Positions 23,189 through 37,011 of a stretch of 64,000 nucleotides of DNA are shown here, piece after piece. The stretch's first letter is position 1; each line of letters begins with the position of its first letter. The stretch comes from Helopsaltes ochotensis (taxonomy: Eukaryota > Chordata > Aves > Passeriformes > Locustellidae): NCBI GenBank assembly GCA_013400155.1, contig VXBM01000016.1, positions 1,902,687 to 1,966,686 on the forward strand, given 5' to 3'. Under the pieces are notes generated by a model, which was not told the DNA's origin, did no database searches, and worked only from the letters and a program-made list of their open reading frames with translations. Made by a program: the position numbers and the translations under genes.

Positions 23189-23402
23189 TGTAGTAGGTTG
23201 TATCTTCCTAGTACCTCAGCCAACAGGGAAGGAAGGAGAGAAACATGCAGTTGGGAATTTAGGATAAAAGGAGGCTGCATCCTCCAAAAACTTGGGAGAG
23301 GCCCCATGGGGGTATGGCCTGGTGGCCTCTCTCCCTTTATTTGAATAAAGTTGATTCTTGCAGGGCTCCTCTGTCTCCTTTGTGCACACTGGCCTTTCAC
23401 AG
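23189..23402 (+). mobile_element. Probable solo LTR of an endogenous retrovirus-like element
   Basis: The segment starts TGTAGTAGG and has LTR architecture: a TATA-like GGATAAAAGG at 23262-23271, a polyadenylation signal AATAAA at 23344-23349 about 80 bp later, then a T/C-rich U5-like stretch (CTCCTCTGTCTCC) ending TTTCACA near 23402. Spacing from TATA-like to AATAAA fits the R region of avian LTRs. No gag, pol or env sequence was recognised on either side. No convincing 5-bp target duplication was found, so both ends are approximate; the left end could be nearer 23153. The 145-codon minus-strand frame across here is a shadow of this element. Confidence 0.45.
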
Positions 23403-26400
23403 CATGATTTTCCATACAACACCATCTCCCACATAGTTAATGTTTCTTTTCCAATGACTCAACAATTCAACTGCTAAAGCCTACTGTGATGCCTAAAACG
23501 ATCTGATTACTTTGAGCACTGCCTGACTGAGGAACTCCTGATCCTTGACAGTGAGCATTCACATAGTCACATGAAAAGAGAGGTGCACATTTCTTCCAAA
23601 GGTTGTTTTGACAATTTTCATTTGTTTTGTTTCCAATTCAAGGATTTTTTGGTTTTGGAATAAATGGAAACCTTAAAAGGACTCAAAACACAGCATGTTT
23701 AGAGAAAATGCCATTCTTCTGTGAAAAGAGAGGTTTTTTCTGATAGATATTTGTTCTCATCTAGTTCTTACTTCAGTGACTGGCAGCTATTGAGACCCTC
23801 AAGGTAACCAAATTTCTTTCCTTTGTAAAATTGTAGTAGGTAACAGGTAACTTTACATTTGAAAGCTATATGCCAGGGAGGGAAAAAAACCCCAGACAAC
23901 AAACCTGTGAAAATCAAAGACAGTCTGTCACTGTGTTAGTTTGAGGAGTGTGCTTTAGGACATACTAGCTGATGATAGGTCGAGTGAGTACCTATATGTA
24001 AAGTAGAAAGTGACTGATCTCTAAGACTATACTTCTAGTATAAGAGCTATAAGAGCTTATAGATGATACATCAATCAAGCAAGCAGTACACTTTTTGATA
24101 CCTCAAGCAAACTTTTTTCAGATACCAAGGAGCCAGCCAAGGAACTTTAAGGGAGCAAAGATGAAGTTCTCCATGGATGAGCTGTTGCTATGGTGAGTAT
24201 GATGTTGCCACTCTCAAAACCCTCTTGAAAGTGCCTAACCTGTAACAGGTGCTGCAAAATCTACAAAGTGTTGGAACCTCTGGTGTCTGTGCTTTCCTTC
24301 ACTGTCCTGGCTGCTCCTACGAGGCTGCTTGTGCCCCATTCTTATTCAGGACTGCACCCACCACATTTTTAGTGCTACAAAACTAGTGATTTCCCCACCT
24401 GTGCTAAATATTCAAAAATCATGACTCAGATTCTAGGATCATGATTGGCTTAAAACTCAAAAGATTTTTCTTTTTAAGAGCCTTAGAGCATTTTAAATCG
24501 TCATCTGGCTTCTAGGCTTCTTGTTTTGGAGTTGTCGTAACTATGAGAGCTGGAAACTTGAAAGTGTTTATTGTGTAATTCCTTGATTGGTGGCTGTGAC
24601 TTACAATAGAATCTTTAAGAGCCAGCAGTACTGGTTTTGATTTTTTGATATCCAGTTTTCACCGTGGAAAAAGAAAACTGAAGAAATTTGGCTTCTATAG
24701 GCTAGTGCTGAAGAGGAACGTAAAGGGTTTTACACTGTTACTCAGTTTGTGCACTGCAGGCAGGAGGTGAATGATTGCAGGAACGGGAGCAAAATTGTCA
24801 GGTTACCTTTGGGGCCACAACAATGCTTAGTGTGAGCTGGAGCCTCCCCAGGGCTGGGATCATTTGTGTTGCCCCTCTTAAGGTGCTGTGAAGCACAGAC
24901 TACCCCGAGCTTAGCGACTACTGGCTGGGCTTCTCATCTTCCCTGGATGCTGCAGCTGGGAGAAAAGCCAATGTGTCAATCCTAAACCAGTTCTTCATAG
25001 CCCAGAGGAGCAGGAAGTGCTCTCAGAAGATTACTCACCTCTGTGTGATAATGCCAAAACAGATTTCAAGGCAGGAAATGCCCAAGTAAAAGCTGCAGTG
25101 TTCTTAGACGAGATTGTTGAAATGTGCTATTTGTTTTGCAGTTTCTTTTTTTATATATTTTCTTATGCAAGTTCCTTTTTGAAATGGAATTGGAAAATGT
25201 AGAAAGAAAAGGTTTTCTGAAAGGCAGAAAATTATGGTAAGAGGGGAAAAAATGCTTCATATAAAAAATACTTCTTAAAAATTTTTCACACAAATGCTCA
25301 GATGTCTTAGTCCATATACATATTTCCCACACAAAGTCTGTAGTTAAAGTGACTTAATCTTCTGTTAAAAAAAAAAGTGGTGATCCAAAAAGCATGCTGT
25401 TATCTTACTGTATTTTGAGACAAATGAGCTACAAGTCAGTTTCTGGTTTAGAAATAAACATATGTGGATGCCGCATCTAAATGACTGATAAGGGTTCATA
25501 TAAGGAGGCCATGTACTCTAGGAGTGAAGGGGCCTGCCTTTTCTGTGTGCTTTCCTACACTGCTGTCTTCACCATTGGCTGCTGCTGCTGAAAAATATAC
25601 CACACAAGATTTGGGGTTGCTGTTCTAGAGCAACAAGAGGTGCTGAGTCATTTTGGTCTGGTTTAAGGGCAGCTGTGTCTAAGGCACAGGTTAGCCCCCA
25701 AACCTTTGAAGTAGCCTGTGAGGGTGTTCCTCCGGGAATGCGCTGCTTTGCCCTCTCTTCCCTGCCCTGCCCTGTGGGGCCAGCACACGTTCCCTGGATG
25801 AAGGCTTCCTTACTCCCCTCAGCCACAGGGCTTGGTTTTGCCCTCACTCCAGAGCACTGTCTGGCAATTCAAGGGAAGAAGCACTCCAGAAAGGGTGAGC
25901 CACAGTCATAAAAATTACATTGTGAGACCACTCCAGATGGAAAAGATTTAAATCCCTGAACTCTTGGTAATAGGAGAATCTGTTCTGCCTAATTCCTAAG
26001 TCTGAGGTTCTACTTTGCAGTCAGCAAGTTTCAAGGTGGAAAAAGAAGGAAGGATTTCTTACCAATTTTTTGTTGAATGTGTAAATAAGGACATTTTAAG
26101 GTTCATGAATCTACTCATTCTTTTTTCAGTTGTATTGGGGACCTTGAGATCCATGACACAAGAGGTTATCTCTTCAACTCAAGGACTGATCAAAATGACA
26201 CAACCAAGGCCAATGCTGTACATTAAGATGTGCACTGTAAGGTGTAGTACATTTATTATTGGTGTGACTTGCTACTATTTACAGTCCAAAAAAACACTGA
26301 AATTGAGACTCTTTGGTTCTTCCAGTGCTGGTAAATAAGCTCCATCTACTGGTTGTTGTGCATGACAAAGAGTTAGGACTGAAGACATTATTCATTTATG

Positions 26401-29400
26401 TAGTACTTGCATTAAGACTGTCCTCAGTCATCCGTGGGATTTTTAGAGTTGTCTTCTTTTAGATTCACTACAGTCAAGCACCTAAACTTGCTTTTGGAAT
26501 TCTGAGGAACAGCATAGAAAAAAGATGCACAAATTTTCTGGCCAAAGTAGGGCAGAATGTTTTCCTAAGGCAAAGGAGGAGATGAATGTCCCTGGGATGA
26601 CTGAAAATGGGTGCCTGCAGACAGGCCTGGGTCAGAGTCCTAGGACCAGCAGGCTTAATTCACTGCAATAATGACACAGAGTTTCCTGGGGTGTTCCTGA
26701 CTTGCCCCAGGAAGATGGTGGCTGGGAATGTGGTGGCTAGGTCCCTTTCAGAATTTCCACACTCAATTTGCATTCATACCACTCTTAGCATTTCTGTTAC
26801 AGTTGTCCACAACAGCACTACAACTGTAGAGAAATCATTTTCCATTAAAACGCCATTAAAATTTCTGAAGTCTGGAAGATATTTCTTCATTTTGTATCAC
26901 ATGAAACCATGACCTTTCTAGAAAGCAAGGGTTTCTTTTTTTTTTTTTTTAGCATGCTTAGATTTTCCAATTTTGCATGCATCTGAGCTTGACCTAGACA
27001 ATCAAAGTTTTATGTCTAGTAACTAGGTCAGGGGGAATACAGAACATTAGGATGCAGGTGCTGATGAACCAAATCCCCTGTTGCAATATTGCAATATTAG
27101 TGGGACAGAACAAGATTGTTCCAGGTGGATCTAGTAAGTCTAGGCATGGTAGCTAAAGTATTCACCTGGCTTACAAGAAAGCTTTGTGCAAGATTACATC
27201 CTAAGTCCAGAAGGCCAGAGTGTCATGAGTCTCAGATTTCCTAAAAAACCACTCTTGACAGCTAGCTCTAAGGCCAGACTCCTTCTGCCTTTCTCAATGC
27301 CATATTTACTATCTGATTCACACCAGGTGTTGCTAGAGAAGGATAAGCTCCAATCCTAGAATCATCTATTGCCTATGGATTAGGACATTGGCCTAAGAGA
27401 TGGAAGGCACAACTTGTCCCTTCTCTAAATTAGGCTGTTTCCTTGTCTCTCAGGTGAGGTCCTTATTGCTGGCTTACTACTAACTACTAGGCTTTCTGCT
27501 GAACTGTGAAGAGGTATCACTTGGCTTTTTCTTCTGAGATGTCATGCCTGAATACAGGCCTTGTATACAGAAGCATATCTTTGGTATAGAGATAGATATT
27601 TCATGCCTTGGGGGAGCTCCTATGAGCTCCTATTTTCTTCTGCTTCCTGCCAGCTACTTTCAGCTAAGTCATGAGACTTCTAATGTATTTTCAAGCATGT
27701 AGCATGTTAACCACAATTTCTGCCTTCATAAAAACGTTTACATTTCATAGCTGAAAAGAAGCATGTGAGCTTCCCCCTGTTAGGATAGAGACTGAACGAG
27801 TCAACAGCGAAAGACTGAATTAATGAGTAATGTCACCAAGAGACAGGGTCCTTAAGACATAGCTCTTGCCAATTTTAAGTCACAGTTTAACATGGCCCTC
27901 ATATCTGAAAACATTGTGTGTTCATTTAAAACTTTTGGCTTCAGTTTTTGTGTCTGCTGTTATTGGCAAACATTCCTTCTTTAATCAAACACATTGGGAC
28001 ATTATTGCTCTTACACAAGAAGAGCTTAGGCATCAATAACTACTCTCTGGACAGTTAAAAAAGCACAGATTTCACCTGTGATTAAATGTGCTTTAATTTA
28101 TGTCAATGAGCATTTTTATTTGATGGCTCAGTTGTCATGGTTTCTCTTTGTATCTAATGCCAGTGTGGAGATAATGAAAAAAAACCAAGTGCAGCTGCAC
28201 CTCTGTTTTGTTGCTTTGTTGTTCCCCATCTATAAGTTGCTGATACAAACTTTCCCCTAAAACTTTGAGATGTTCTTATCCCTCTGACCACTAAAAAAGG
28301 GTACAGCCCTGCTAGTCCATAAAAAGCGATTAACTAACCAGTGTTGCCTCTTCTTCCTTCTCATTGCCACTGCTTAGAGAACAGGGCACTGAACTGACTG
28401 CCAGTCCTCAGCGTATCAACACTGAAAACCTGAGATGATGCTTGGCAAGCCTTCACTGAGGCCTGAGGTTTGCACAGGGGGGCCAAAGCAGGGCCATTTC
28501 CCCCCTCTGCTTGCTCAGTTTTCCTCACAAGGGGAAGAGAAAACAGAAGTTTCCACTGCTAAAGGGGGTAGCTATTTCAGCCCCATGTCAATACTGAAGA
28601 AACACATTCATAAGTTGTACTCTGTTCTGCTTCGGTGCAAACTCACAACTAGAAATCATCGTCTCGAAGGTTAAAGTGAAGATGCTCCTTTCCCTATTAC
28701 CATTTTACCTTGTTTTCTAGGTTCCTATCACAGCCCAGAACTTGTTCTGTTTTCTGCAGGGAGAGGCAGCCTCAGTAGGTGGTTATGAACAGACAAACTG
28801 TGATGACTGTAGCTTGGCCCTAATGCTACTCTGCCTGGAGAGTACTTTGGAAGTGGGACCAATGGCCAAGACCAGGTAATTTAGTACAGTCATCCTAATA
28901 CAGTGAGACTGAATGTGCAGGAAACTGGAAGACAGAATAAAGCAAGCTCTTGAAATTGAAACAACAGCAAACCAAAGATCCACAGCTTTTCAGATTTCTT
29001 GAGTAAAAAACCCAGTTCCACCAATGAGGGAGACACATGCCTATTAGTTTCAGTGGAAACATTTCACTGCAGATGTTCTGAGTTCTTGCATCTCTCCATA
29101 AGCGCCATATTCCTGTGATTCATCTTTTTCACACATGTGCTTCCTTTGTGACATGAAGAATATGCTCGGCTTCACATTTTTCTCTCCTGCCTCTTCCCTC
29201 CCAAGAGGGAGGCTGACACTTTGTGTATACTCCAAACCCCATCTCCTTCTCTCAGAACTTGCTATATTTTCCTTCTCGTAGTACAATGGTCAAAAGACTT
29301 CCATGGTCAAAGTGTGCTCCTTTGAGTTCCTTGAACTCTTAACATCCTTGTTTTCAAAAGCCATTTCCTGCTCTTTGTTCCTTCTTTTTTCCTGGGATTT

Positions 29401-32027
29401 TTCCATGACACATCTCCAGCTCTTACAGACCACTGGGTGCAAGGGCAGTCATACATTTCTTCTAAGACAGTTCTTCAGTCCTTTTAAAATGGAAGACTAC
29501 TAATGGCAATGACTCACTTAGACATTTTTCCCTTTTCAGGGAGTTATATGACACCAGCTGTGGTAGAAGATTGCTGATTCACTACAATATTAACCTTTCC
29601 ACGGTACAGCAATTTTATAGCTTTATCCAGCATTCATAAATTTGAAATAAATAGGTTTTCCTACCTGTCATTCTTAGTTATTTAGGACAAGCTCTGACTT
29701 CACATGAGTATATAGAATTGTTTGATGTAGACCTAAATACAAATATGACTACTGCCCAGAAATGTGGGGAAATTGTAAGTTTGTGAAGCCTAGAACATGT
29801 GAGAAAGAAGACAATATACAATGCCCCAGTGCTTTGCATTTGGCATTTTGCATTTATACAGGTCCAGGAAAAGATTTCCACAACCATTTCACTTGGTGGC
29901 TGCTAGCAATGGTGTAACTCAACAGCAATGCTACAGAGTCCAGCCCGGAGTTGTTTTCTGCCATATGTGCTGTGTCATGAAGAATGCCTCACTGAAAGGA
30001 AAAATTATGTCTGCTGTGGGAAACAGGTTGCTTAAAGCCATTAAAAATTTTCTTTCATTTTGTTTCCCAGGCAAAGGAAATGTGGAGATTGCAGAAACAT
30101 AAGTAGATAGGATTAAAAATTATGAGCTGAAGCTGTCCGATAACTCACCTGCAATAAAACTTATGCAATAAAACTGATGTAAACAGATGCCATTCCATGG
30201 GAAATGTCTTCTCTCTGGTTGACTGACAGCCTTTCATGACTCAGGAGACACTCAAATATCATGAGACTAAAGTGAACCATTATTTTTCCAGTGGAGAAAA
30301 ACTGACAAAAAGGAATTCACTTGTACAAACCCTGTAGCAAACCAATGAAAGAACTGGGATAGATTCCCAAGGTTTACCCAGCATCATGGAGGAAAGTCAG
30401 GTCCAACTTCCCACTAAGTGCAGTGCTGTGTGTATCAGAAGTGCGAGAAAGTTGAAGTGCTGGGGCTCTGCTGGGCTCCTCTAATGCTTCAGGAAAGAAG
30501 CTGAGTATTCCAGGAACAGAAATATAACCTGTGGGAGAAAAGTGAAAAAAGGAGAGAACCTATTTTCAGACTGATGCATTATTTGCTCTCTACAATTTTT
30601 TTTCAGCCAACAATTCAGGTATAATGGAAGAATGATGATTTCTAGATGAAAAGATTTGTGTTTTAGCTTTGCCTGAGATCACTGGGTTGGGTAGTGGGGC
30701 ATGAAGGACTGCGTGAGACCAGGGAGAGACTTCACCTTTTTCCCTACTGCAGATACGTATTTTGAGAGCTGGCCTTTGTTATGAGGCCAGTGCCTACACA
30801 GGTAGACCAACAGTTTTTCTTTGATGAACTCTTAAATGCCTGTCATTGAGTTTGGCTAGTTAATTGGTTTTGGTTTGTGTTTTTTTTAATGGGGCAACAA
30901 AGGAAAATGTCTGCTTTTTCACTAGATTGCCTGTAGTTACAGGCTTATGCTGAGAGCATGGACAAGTATCTGGGAAGTATGGGCCAGTGAAGGCTGGCTG
31001 ATGCAAAGCAGTTTTTGTTGCTGGTTGAATGTAAATGAAGACTTACATTTACTGTGGTAAAAGAGAATTTAGGGTTACTGTGGTTTCTTTCAGTTCTGTC
31101 TCTTACTCACTTTTTTTTCCCCAGTTATATGGTTCTTTCACTCAGGGGAAACACTGAGTTCCCTTGTCGTGATGTGCCCAGGCAAAATATAGAGCCACTT
31201 CAAGGCTGCTTTAATTGACAGAGATGCTTCTATTTTCTATTATCCCTGGGATATAAAGAATACAGTATTACAGTACAACATAGGCCACTCCCAAGAAACT
31301 GACAGGGTCCTCATCCCACCTTAAGCAGTGGATGGTTCTTACGGCAGGCAGGTATAGACCCCCTTCTTGTTGCTCTAGGAAAGCTTTTTACATGGATATT
31401 TGCACTCCAGATCTTCTGTGCTTTGCTAGTTTGGCCCAATGAAGCTTTCTGTTTACTGACAAGAAAACCAGTGGAATAGACCCACACCAGATACTCAGCC
31501 TCTCTGTACATTAGTGTTCCCAGCTCAATATGAACCCAATAATTCCTGCTTAGCTTTTTGCTGAGTGATAGATATGTGTCTGGCATTCACATTTGCACAG
31601 CTGCTGGAGCCCCCTGCATAAATACATTAGGAATGTCATTACTGTTTGTGTATTTACTTATTTGCATGATTTATCACTAGGTGTCTAGACACTCCTGGCC
31701 CATCTATCAGAAGACTGGAAATGACACCCTGCTCAAGTCCAGTTTTCCTGCCATTGCAAACAGACATATATATAAAACTTGTCATCAACTGATAGAGCTC
31801 CAGCTAAGTATGCAGTGATCTTCCCTCTCCTTTTGTTTTTCAAAAGCTTCTATCCTCCTTATCTTGCTTTTAAATCTTCTCAGCAGCTATGCAAGTCCCA
31901 GTCACCTGTATTTGAGAGTGACCCAAATCGCATGACTGAACCAGAGTTGGAGGATCTCAGCTGTGGCCTACTGAATATTCACATTTGGGCTGTGGCATTT
32001 CTCAGTGGGAACACCTAGGATCACATT
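23403..32027. other. Intergenic, no gene recognised
   Basis: About 8.6 kb of AT-rich DNA with only short open frames, none longer than about 107 codons and none with a recognised motif. Small features are a 14-T run near 26937-26950, GCAATATT repeated near 27083-27097 and a GAGCTCCTAT tandem near 27615-27634. No tRNA or snRNA gene was recognised. Confidence 0.55.
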
Positions 32028-32522
32028 TCACAGAATCAGAGAATTGTTAGGGTTTGAAGTGATCTCTGGAGATCATCTAGTCCAATGACCCTACCAAGGC
32101 AGGGTCACCTAGAGCAGGTGACACAGGAATGTGTCCAGGTGGATTTTGAATGTCTCCAGAGAGGGAGACTCCACAAGCTCCCCAGGCAGCCTGTTCCACT
32201 GCTCTGACACCCACAATGTAAAGAAATTCTTCCTTGTGTTGAGATGGAACTTCCTGTGTTTTAGTTTATGGCCACTGCTCCTCGTCCTGTTGCTGGGCAC
32301 CACCAAAAAGTCTGGCACCATCCTTTTGGCACCTGCCTTTGACATATTTATATGCACTTAAAAGATCCCTTCTTAGTCTTCTCTAGACTAAACAAGCTCA
32401 GCTTCCAGTCTCTCCTCATAAGAGAGATGCTCAAGACTCCTCATCATCTTTGTGGCCCTCCACTGGACCCTCTCTGGGAGCTCCATGTCTTATCCTGAGG
32501 AGTCCAGAACTGGACACAGTCT
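32028..32522 (-). mobile_element. CR1 LINE, 3' fragment, minus orientation
   Basis: The left end reads CACAGAATCAGAGAAT, the reverse complement of two copies of the CR1 3'-terminal octamer (ATTCTRTG). The body holds the typical CR1 tail in antisense. Its minus-strand frame encodes the end of the CR1 ORF2 protein, with QWNRLPGELVESPSLETF recognisable, and further right come the conserved CTTTGTGGCCCTCCACTGG and GAACTGGACACAGT blocks. It is 5'-truncated, as most CR1 copies are, so no reverse transcriptase core is present. Its right end lies about 160 bp from the start of a CpG island. Confidence 0.93.
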
Positions 32523-32679
32523 CCTTTTTCTCACGGGTGCAACCAGGGCATCTCATAGTCCGGGTCCCTCCTTCTCAGTCTCTAGCATAAACCGTGACAA
32601 TTCATCCCCGAAATGTACAGACTTGGGACTCATCCCAGGTCTATGACCTCAGCTTCCTCAGGCCAGCATTGCTCCCAGC

Positions 32680-33160
32680 ACTGCGATGCGCCCCTCCTGC
32701 CGTACGCCCCGCGCCTCCCGGCGCTGCGCCGAGCCCCNNNNNNNNNNNNNNNNNNNNNNNNNNNNNNNNNNNNNNNNNNNNNNNNNNNNNNNNNNNNNNN
32801 NNNNNNNNNNNNNNNNNNNNNNNNNNNNNNNNNNNNNNNNNNNNNNNNNNNNNNNNNNNNNNNNNNNNNNNNGATCGGGGCCGCACGTAGCGGGGCCGCC
32901 ACCGCGCCGCGCCGGTCACGTCGGCGGGGCCGGGCCGGCGGCGCCTCGGGGCGATTAAATCGGGCTCTGTGCGGCGCCGAATGTCCCCTGTTTGACTCCG
33001 GCCGCGGGCACCTTCCGCCCTCCGCGGCTGCTCCCCGTGCACGTGTGAGGTGCCCCCCGCGTCCTGCCCCCCAGCTCCGTCCGACGACACCTGTACCCCG
33101 CCCCCGGGAGCGGAAAAACCGATCTTCACGTTCCACCGGGAAAGCGGAGTCGTGGTGTGA
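32680..33160. promoter_or_regulatory. Orphan CpG island interrupted by an assembly gap
   Basis: Very CpG-rich DNA on both sides of an N run, falling back to AT-rich sequence by about 33170. It holds TCACGTCG (CRE-like, about 32916), GCACGTGT (E-box core, about 33040) and several GC boxes such as CCCCGCCCCC near 33097. No initiation codon with a good context followed by a clear donor was identified on either strand, and the gap may hide the first exon. A promoter of an unrecognised gene or lncRNA is likely, but the direction is unknown. Confidence 0.6.
32738..32872. other. Assembly gap (135 N) in a CpG island
   Basis: N run within GC-rich flanks. Open frames that cross it are artefacts. Confidence 0.99.
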
Positions 33161-36100
33161 AAGCCTGTCCTTACTGTTCCCAAAATTCTTAGGAAACGCA
33201 CGGAATTTTCACATCAAAGCAGCTGTTTGTTCACTCAGAAGGCCCCGTAATTCCACTAAGCTCAAGGAGGTATTTTGAGCAGAATAAAGACGTTTCTAAT
33301 GTGTCTCAATATACAAAAGAGGTTCCAAAATGGATTTTGTATCAGACACATTCAGTAAATTGCTGTTATGTGGACTTTATACACAGATAATAAGTTATCT
33401 CAAATTATCAGATTATCTCATGAAGCTCTCAAAAAAAGTGGCATCTGGAAAATACAAAAAATTTCATTTGACTTGAAATGGTGAAAAGTATTTAAAAATG
33501 GTTGCCACTTGTTTTCCTGCTTTGTTACCTTATATCCCATAGGAAATGCATCACCTCATAGGCGTTCTAATGATGGCTGTTTCGATTCTCATTTTGTGGT
33601 TATACATAACTTATGTATGCTGAATTTCATGTTGTTTCCTCTTTTCTCATAGCATCATCATGCCTGTCACCCTAAATCTGCTGCTTAATTCTTTCCTGTC
33701 CTCATGGCACTGCTGCTTCTTTTAATTTCTTCTTTATTGTAGCAGCTTTCATCCACTTTTCCTGTTCCTACACACACTTCCACTACACATTCCAGCACCT
33801 GCCATTTAGCTCATTTCATCACCCAGGAAAGTGAATTAACAAAGCAAGAGTAACAAGCTGGTTTCCTGTCCTGAAAGGAATCCTTAATAATGTGTGTAGG
33901 ACCTGTCTCCCGGGTCTGCTTCAGCTGCCATCCATAAATGGATAATTAACAGGGTTCCCTTAAAAAAAATTAAAAATAGTTCTTTATTGAGGGAAGATAA
34001 TCAACCTTATTCACCCACAGAGGTGACATCCTTTAGAGTAAGGAAGTAGGACAAGAGACAATTCCACTAAGGCCACTGGCTCAGTGAAGCAGGCTCTAAT
34101 TGTAAGAAGACGGAAAGGTGCTTTTTCTGGTCTTGAAAATAGCTAAAGCTGCTGCTTGCTGCTCGGTGCAAGATGCCTATCCTTTATTCCACCACAAATT
34201 GTGTTTCAGCTGTAATTTAGAAGTCACAGAACTGGTGTCTCTTTTTAATTGTAGATAATAGTGTGGTTATTGTGTACGCTGAGAAGCACATGCAGGTGTG
34301 GGATAGCTTTCCGTGGGATAGCTTTCCATGGGATAGCTTCTGTGAGGACAGTTTCTGTGTAAGAACATACTTTTTTCAGTGATGTTATAAAACAAACCCT
34401 CATCAGTGGAATTATTTTGTGAGAAGTCTATGTGACAATACATTCCTAAAAGGGACTAAGATGGAGATTAAGACTGCAGGCCATGGCTAAAACTGGCAGT
34501 CTATATCTTCACTCTTTAACTAAAGGTAAAATTCCTCGCTGCCCTCCATGGTCCTGTAGGTCAGCTGGAGTTATTTCTTACACCCGTTAAGAAGTTATTC
34601 AGGATTTCAGATCCTGAAGGACCTAGATCTTCAACAATCAGTAATCTTCTTTAGGGCCTTATATTGAAATTGAGGTTATTCTCTCAATAAAGTAGATAAT
34701 TTGGGTTTGATTTTATTTATTTTTTCAAAAGACGATGTGTGTGGAGATCAGAGTCTGTCCAGGAAACACTGCCTGGTATTCCCTTTTCTTCTAGGTTTCT
34801 AAGACAGCTGCAGATTATGAAATATTTATCTTTATCCTCAGGAGAGGGGTTTTTGTAAACAGTGAACAGTTGGATAGAACAGAAATTCATGGAGGTGCTG
34901 GAGAAAAAGATTGTAGAGATTTTGTAAGCAGCAAAGACTCCCACAAGGGGAGTGAGAGAGATGATTTATGGTGAAAGGGAGTGATACTATTGAACAGTGG
35001 GTGTCTAAGTGTCCCCTTGCAATAGAAAATTAGTGGACTGAAACTGCGCTATGGCAGTAACTTTCTTCTTCCTGAAGTGAAAAATGCCAACCCAGCTGCA
35101 AAGCAACAGCATTGAGTCAGTAATGCAGATGCAAAATCTGTTTCTTCTGCATCAAACTCTAAATCAAACATAAGATTCCTAATTCACATTATATTGGCTG
35201 TAAAGGTTCTTCCTCTTTATTAGTATGTGTGTGTATCATCTGATAACCCAGACTTTATGGGTGATAAAGTGTAATGAAAAAGAACCAGTCACGAACATTT
35301 GCAGGATTTATGGCTGGTTCTATTTACCAAATTGAGTTTAGAAGTGGGGAATGAGGTTTTGATATATGTTTCTTCTTTTTGCTTGCTCATTTTGAGGCAA
35401 AGTCTAAGCTTGCATAATCTAAATAGTTTATAGTCATGCCAATCTGAGGCTTATAGACAACTTTTTAAAATGAGCACTATGATTTATGACTAGAGAGAGA
35501 CATGAATATTCTCTTTCTAAATGGTTTCTAGGCTCACAGTGCAGATTTCATCTAATTCAGGCTGAATTACAAATAAGGGACTAGACCTGACTTCCTCGGT
35601 TTTGTTCTCAGATATCTTGTGCAGCCATGCCTTGTAAGCCCTTTTATACCCTTCAGCTGGTCCTAATCACTATGAAATAATAGAGAGTGTCTCAGTGAAC
35701 TGGTTCAGCTCTCTGAATAACCATGCCATGCCCTGCTGATCCCAACAGTATGTTAAGGCTTTACCTGGGAACTTCAGTCTTCCTTTAAACCTTTCCTAGT
35801 ATTTTCTTCCCATATCTATACTTTGCTCCCCTAGTCTTTTGTTAATTTTTTCCCTTTGCTTAGCAGTCTGACAGAAATCTGTTCAATGTAATTGATACAA
35901 CTGGTCAGTGCTGTTTCAAGGGAGCACAATACAAGATCATGCCATTACTTTTAAAAAGTAGGGTTCCCTTTTTCCTTGGTGGTGGCTGCCTTTAAGAGTA
36001 ATAGCTGGAAAAGAAAACATGTAATTATGGAGAGAGAAATGCACCATGTCAGATGTTCCTGGCAGTAGCTCTTTTACTCTAGAATAACCTCTCATGGTAA

Positions 36101-37011
36101 AGTTAGATTGCTCTTGCTTGTGGTATTTAAGATGATATTGCACATAGCGTCAGGGAAGACAGTTTGTTTGCTCCCAGGAAGCTGACAAAATGCTATGGTA
36201 AATATTCACTTCATCCATTCTTATACCATACTCAATTAGTTAATTTTTTTTTGTAAAAAACCAGTAAAAAATACATACAGCTCATATCACATGGCTCATC
36301 CTTCTCGTAAGGTGTCATTCATTCCTACATCTGAACAGTGTGGATTACAATCAGAAGTTCTGGTGAAGGGTGATATTGGAGAGGAAGAACTAGTAGCAAG
36401 TAAACAATTCCAGACATTTTAAAATCATGTATAAGATAGTCAATAACTAAAAGCTGATGCTTCTCAATGAAAAAGAAGAGCAGTTCCTTTTCTGTGTAGA
36501 TAAGGAGCATGATGATGAAGCAGTGCAAATAATAAAGCAAACTGCTTTTGAGACACATAAATGTCCTGTGATGTTTCAATAGGCTGCAAGGCAAAATGAG
36601 CAAAAATAGATGCTACATGTGGGAGGATTTAATAAGGTGGGGAAAACCAGTGCATTCTTTCTGCATTCCTCAGCACTGCTCATACAGTGGTGGACAGTTG
36701 ACCTCCCATATGAATGACATTCAGCCATGAATGTTTCGAGGGCAAGCACTTGTCAGTGACACTTGTCATGATCCACTGAAAACCATTTCAACTGCATGGG
36801 GGAATGTCAATGAATTGGAGACTAATGGCATTGCTTAGGGAAACCATTCAGCTGATGTTTGTTGATGAATATCGAATGTGTCTGAATATTCTGGCACTGA
36901 ACTCTGCCTTTCTTGTGCATGAAGTTCTTTTCCTGCACCAGAGGCAGAAACAGCAATATTTTTATATCAGCTACAATTTTTTATATAAATCCCAGAGGAT
37001 GACTTAAATAA
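33161..37011. other. Intergenic, no gene recognised
   Basis: AT-rich DNA with only short spurious open frames. One 15-bp triple tandem repeat lies at 34300-34344. Nothing else was recognised. Confidence 0.6.
34300..34344. repeat. Three tandem copies of a 15-bp unit
   Basis: Copies at 34300-34314 (GGGATAGCTTTCCGT), 34315-34329 (GGGATAGCTTTCCAT) and 34330-34344 (diverged after GGGATAGCTT). This is a small minisatellite seed. Confidence 0.93.

Noticed and set aside
22978..23415. 145-codon minus-strand open frame
   Set aside because: Largely a shadow of the LTR-like segment on the other strand.
32109..32357. 82-codon minus-strand frame as a host gene
   Set aside because: It is the C-terminal remnant of CR1 ORF2.
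32594..33278. Frames of 90-221 codons across the second gap
   Set aside because: Artefacts of the N run plus GC-rich composition.
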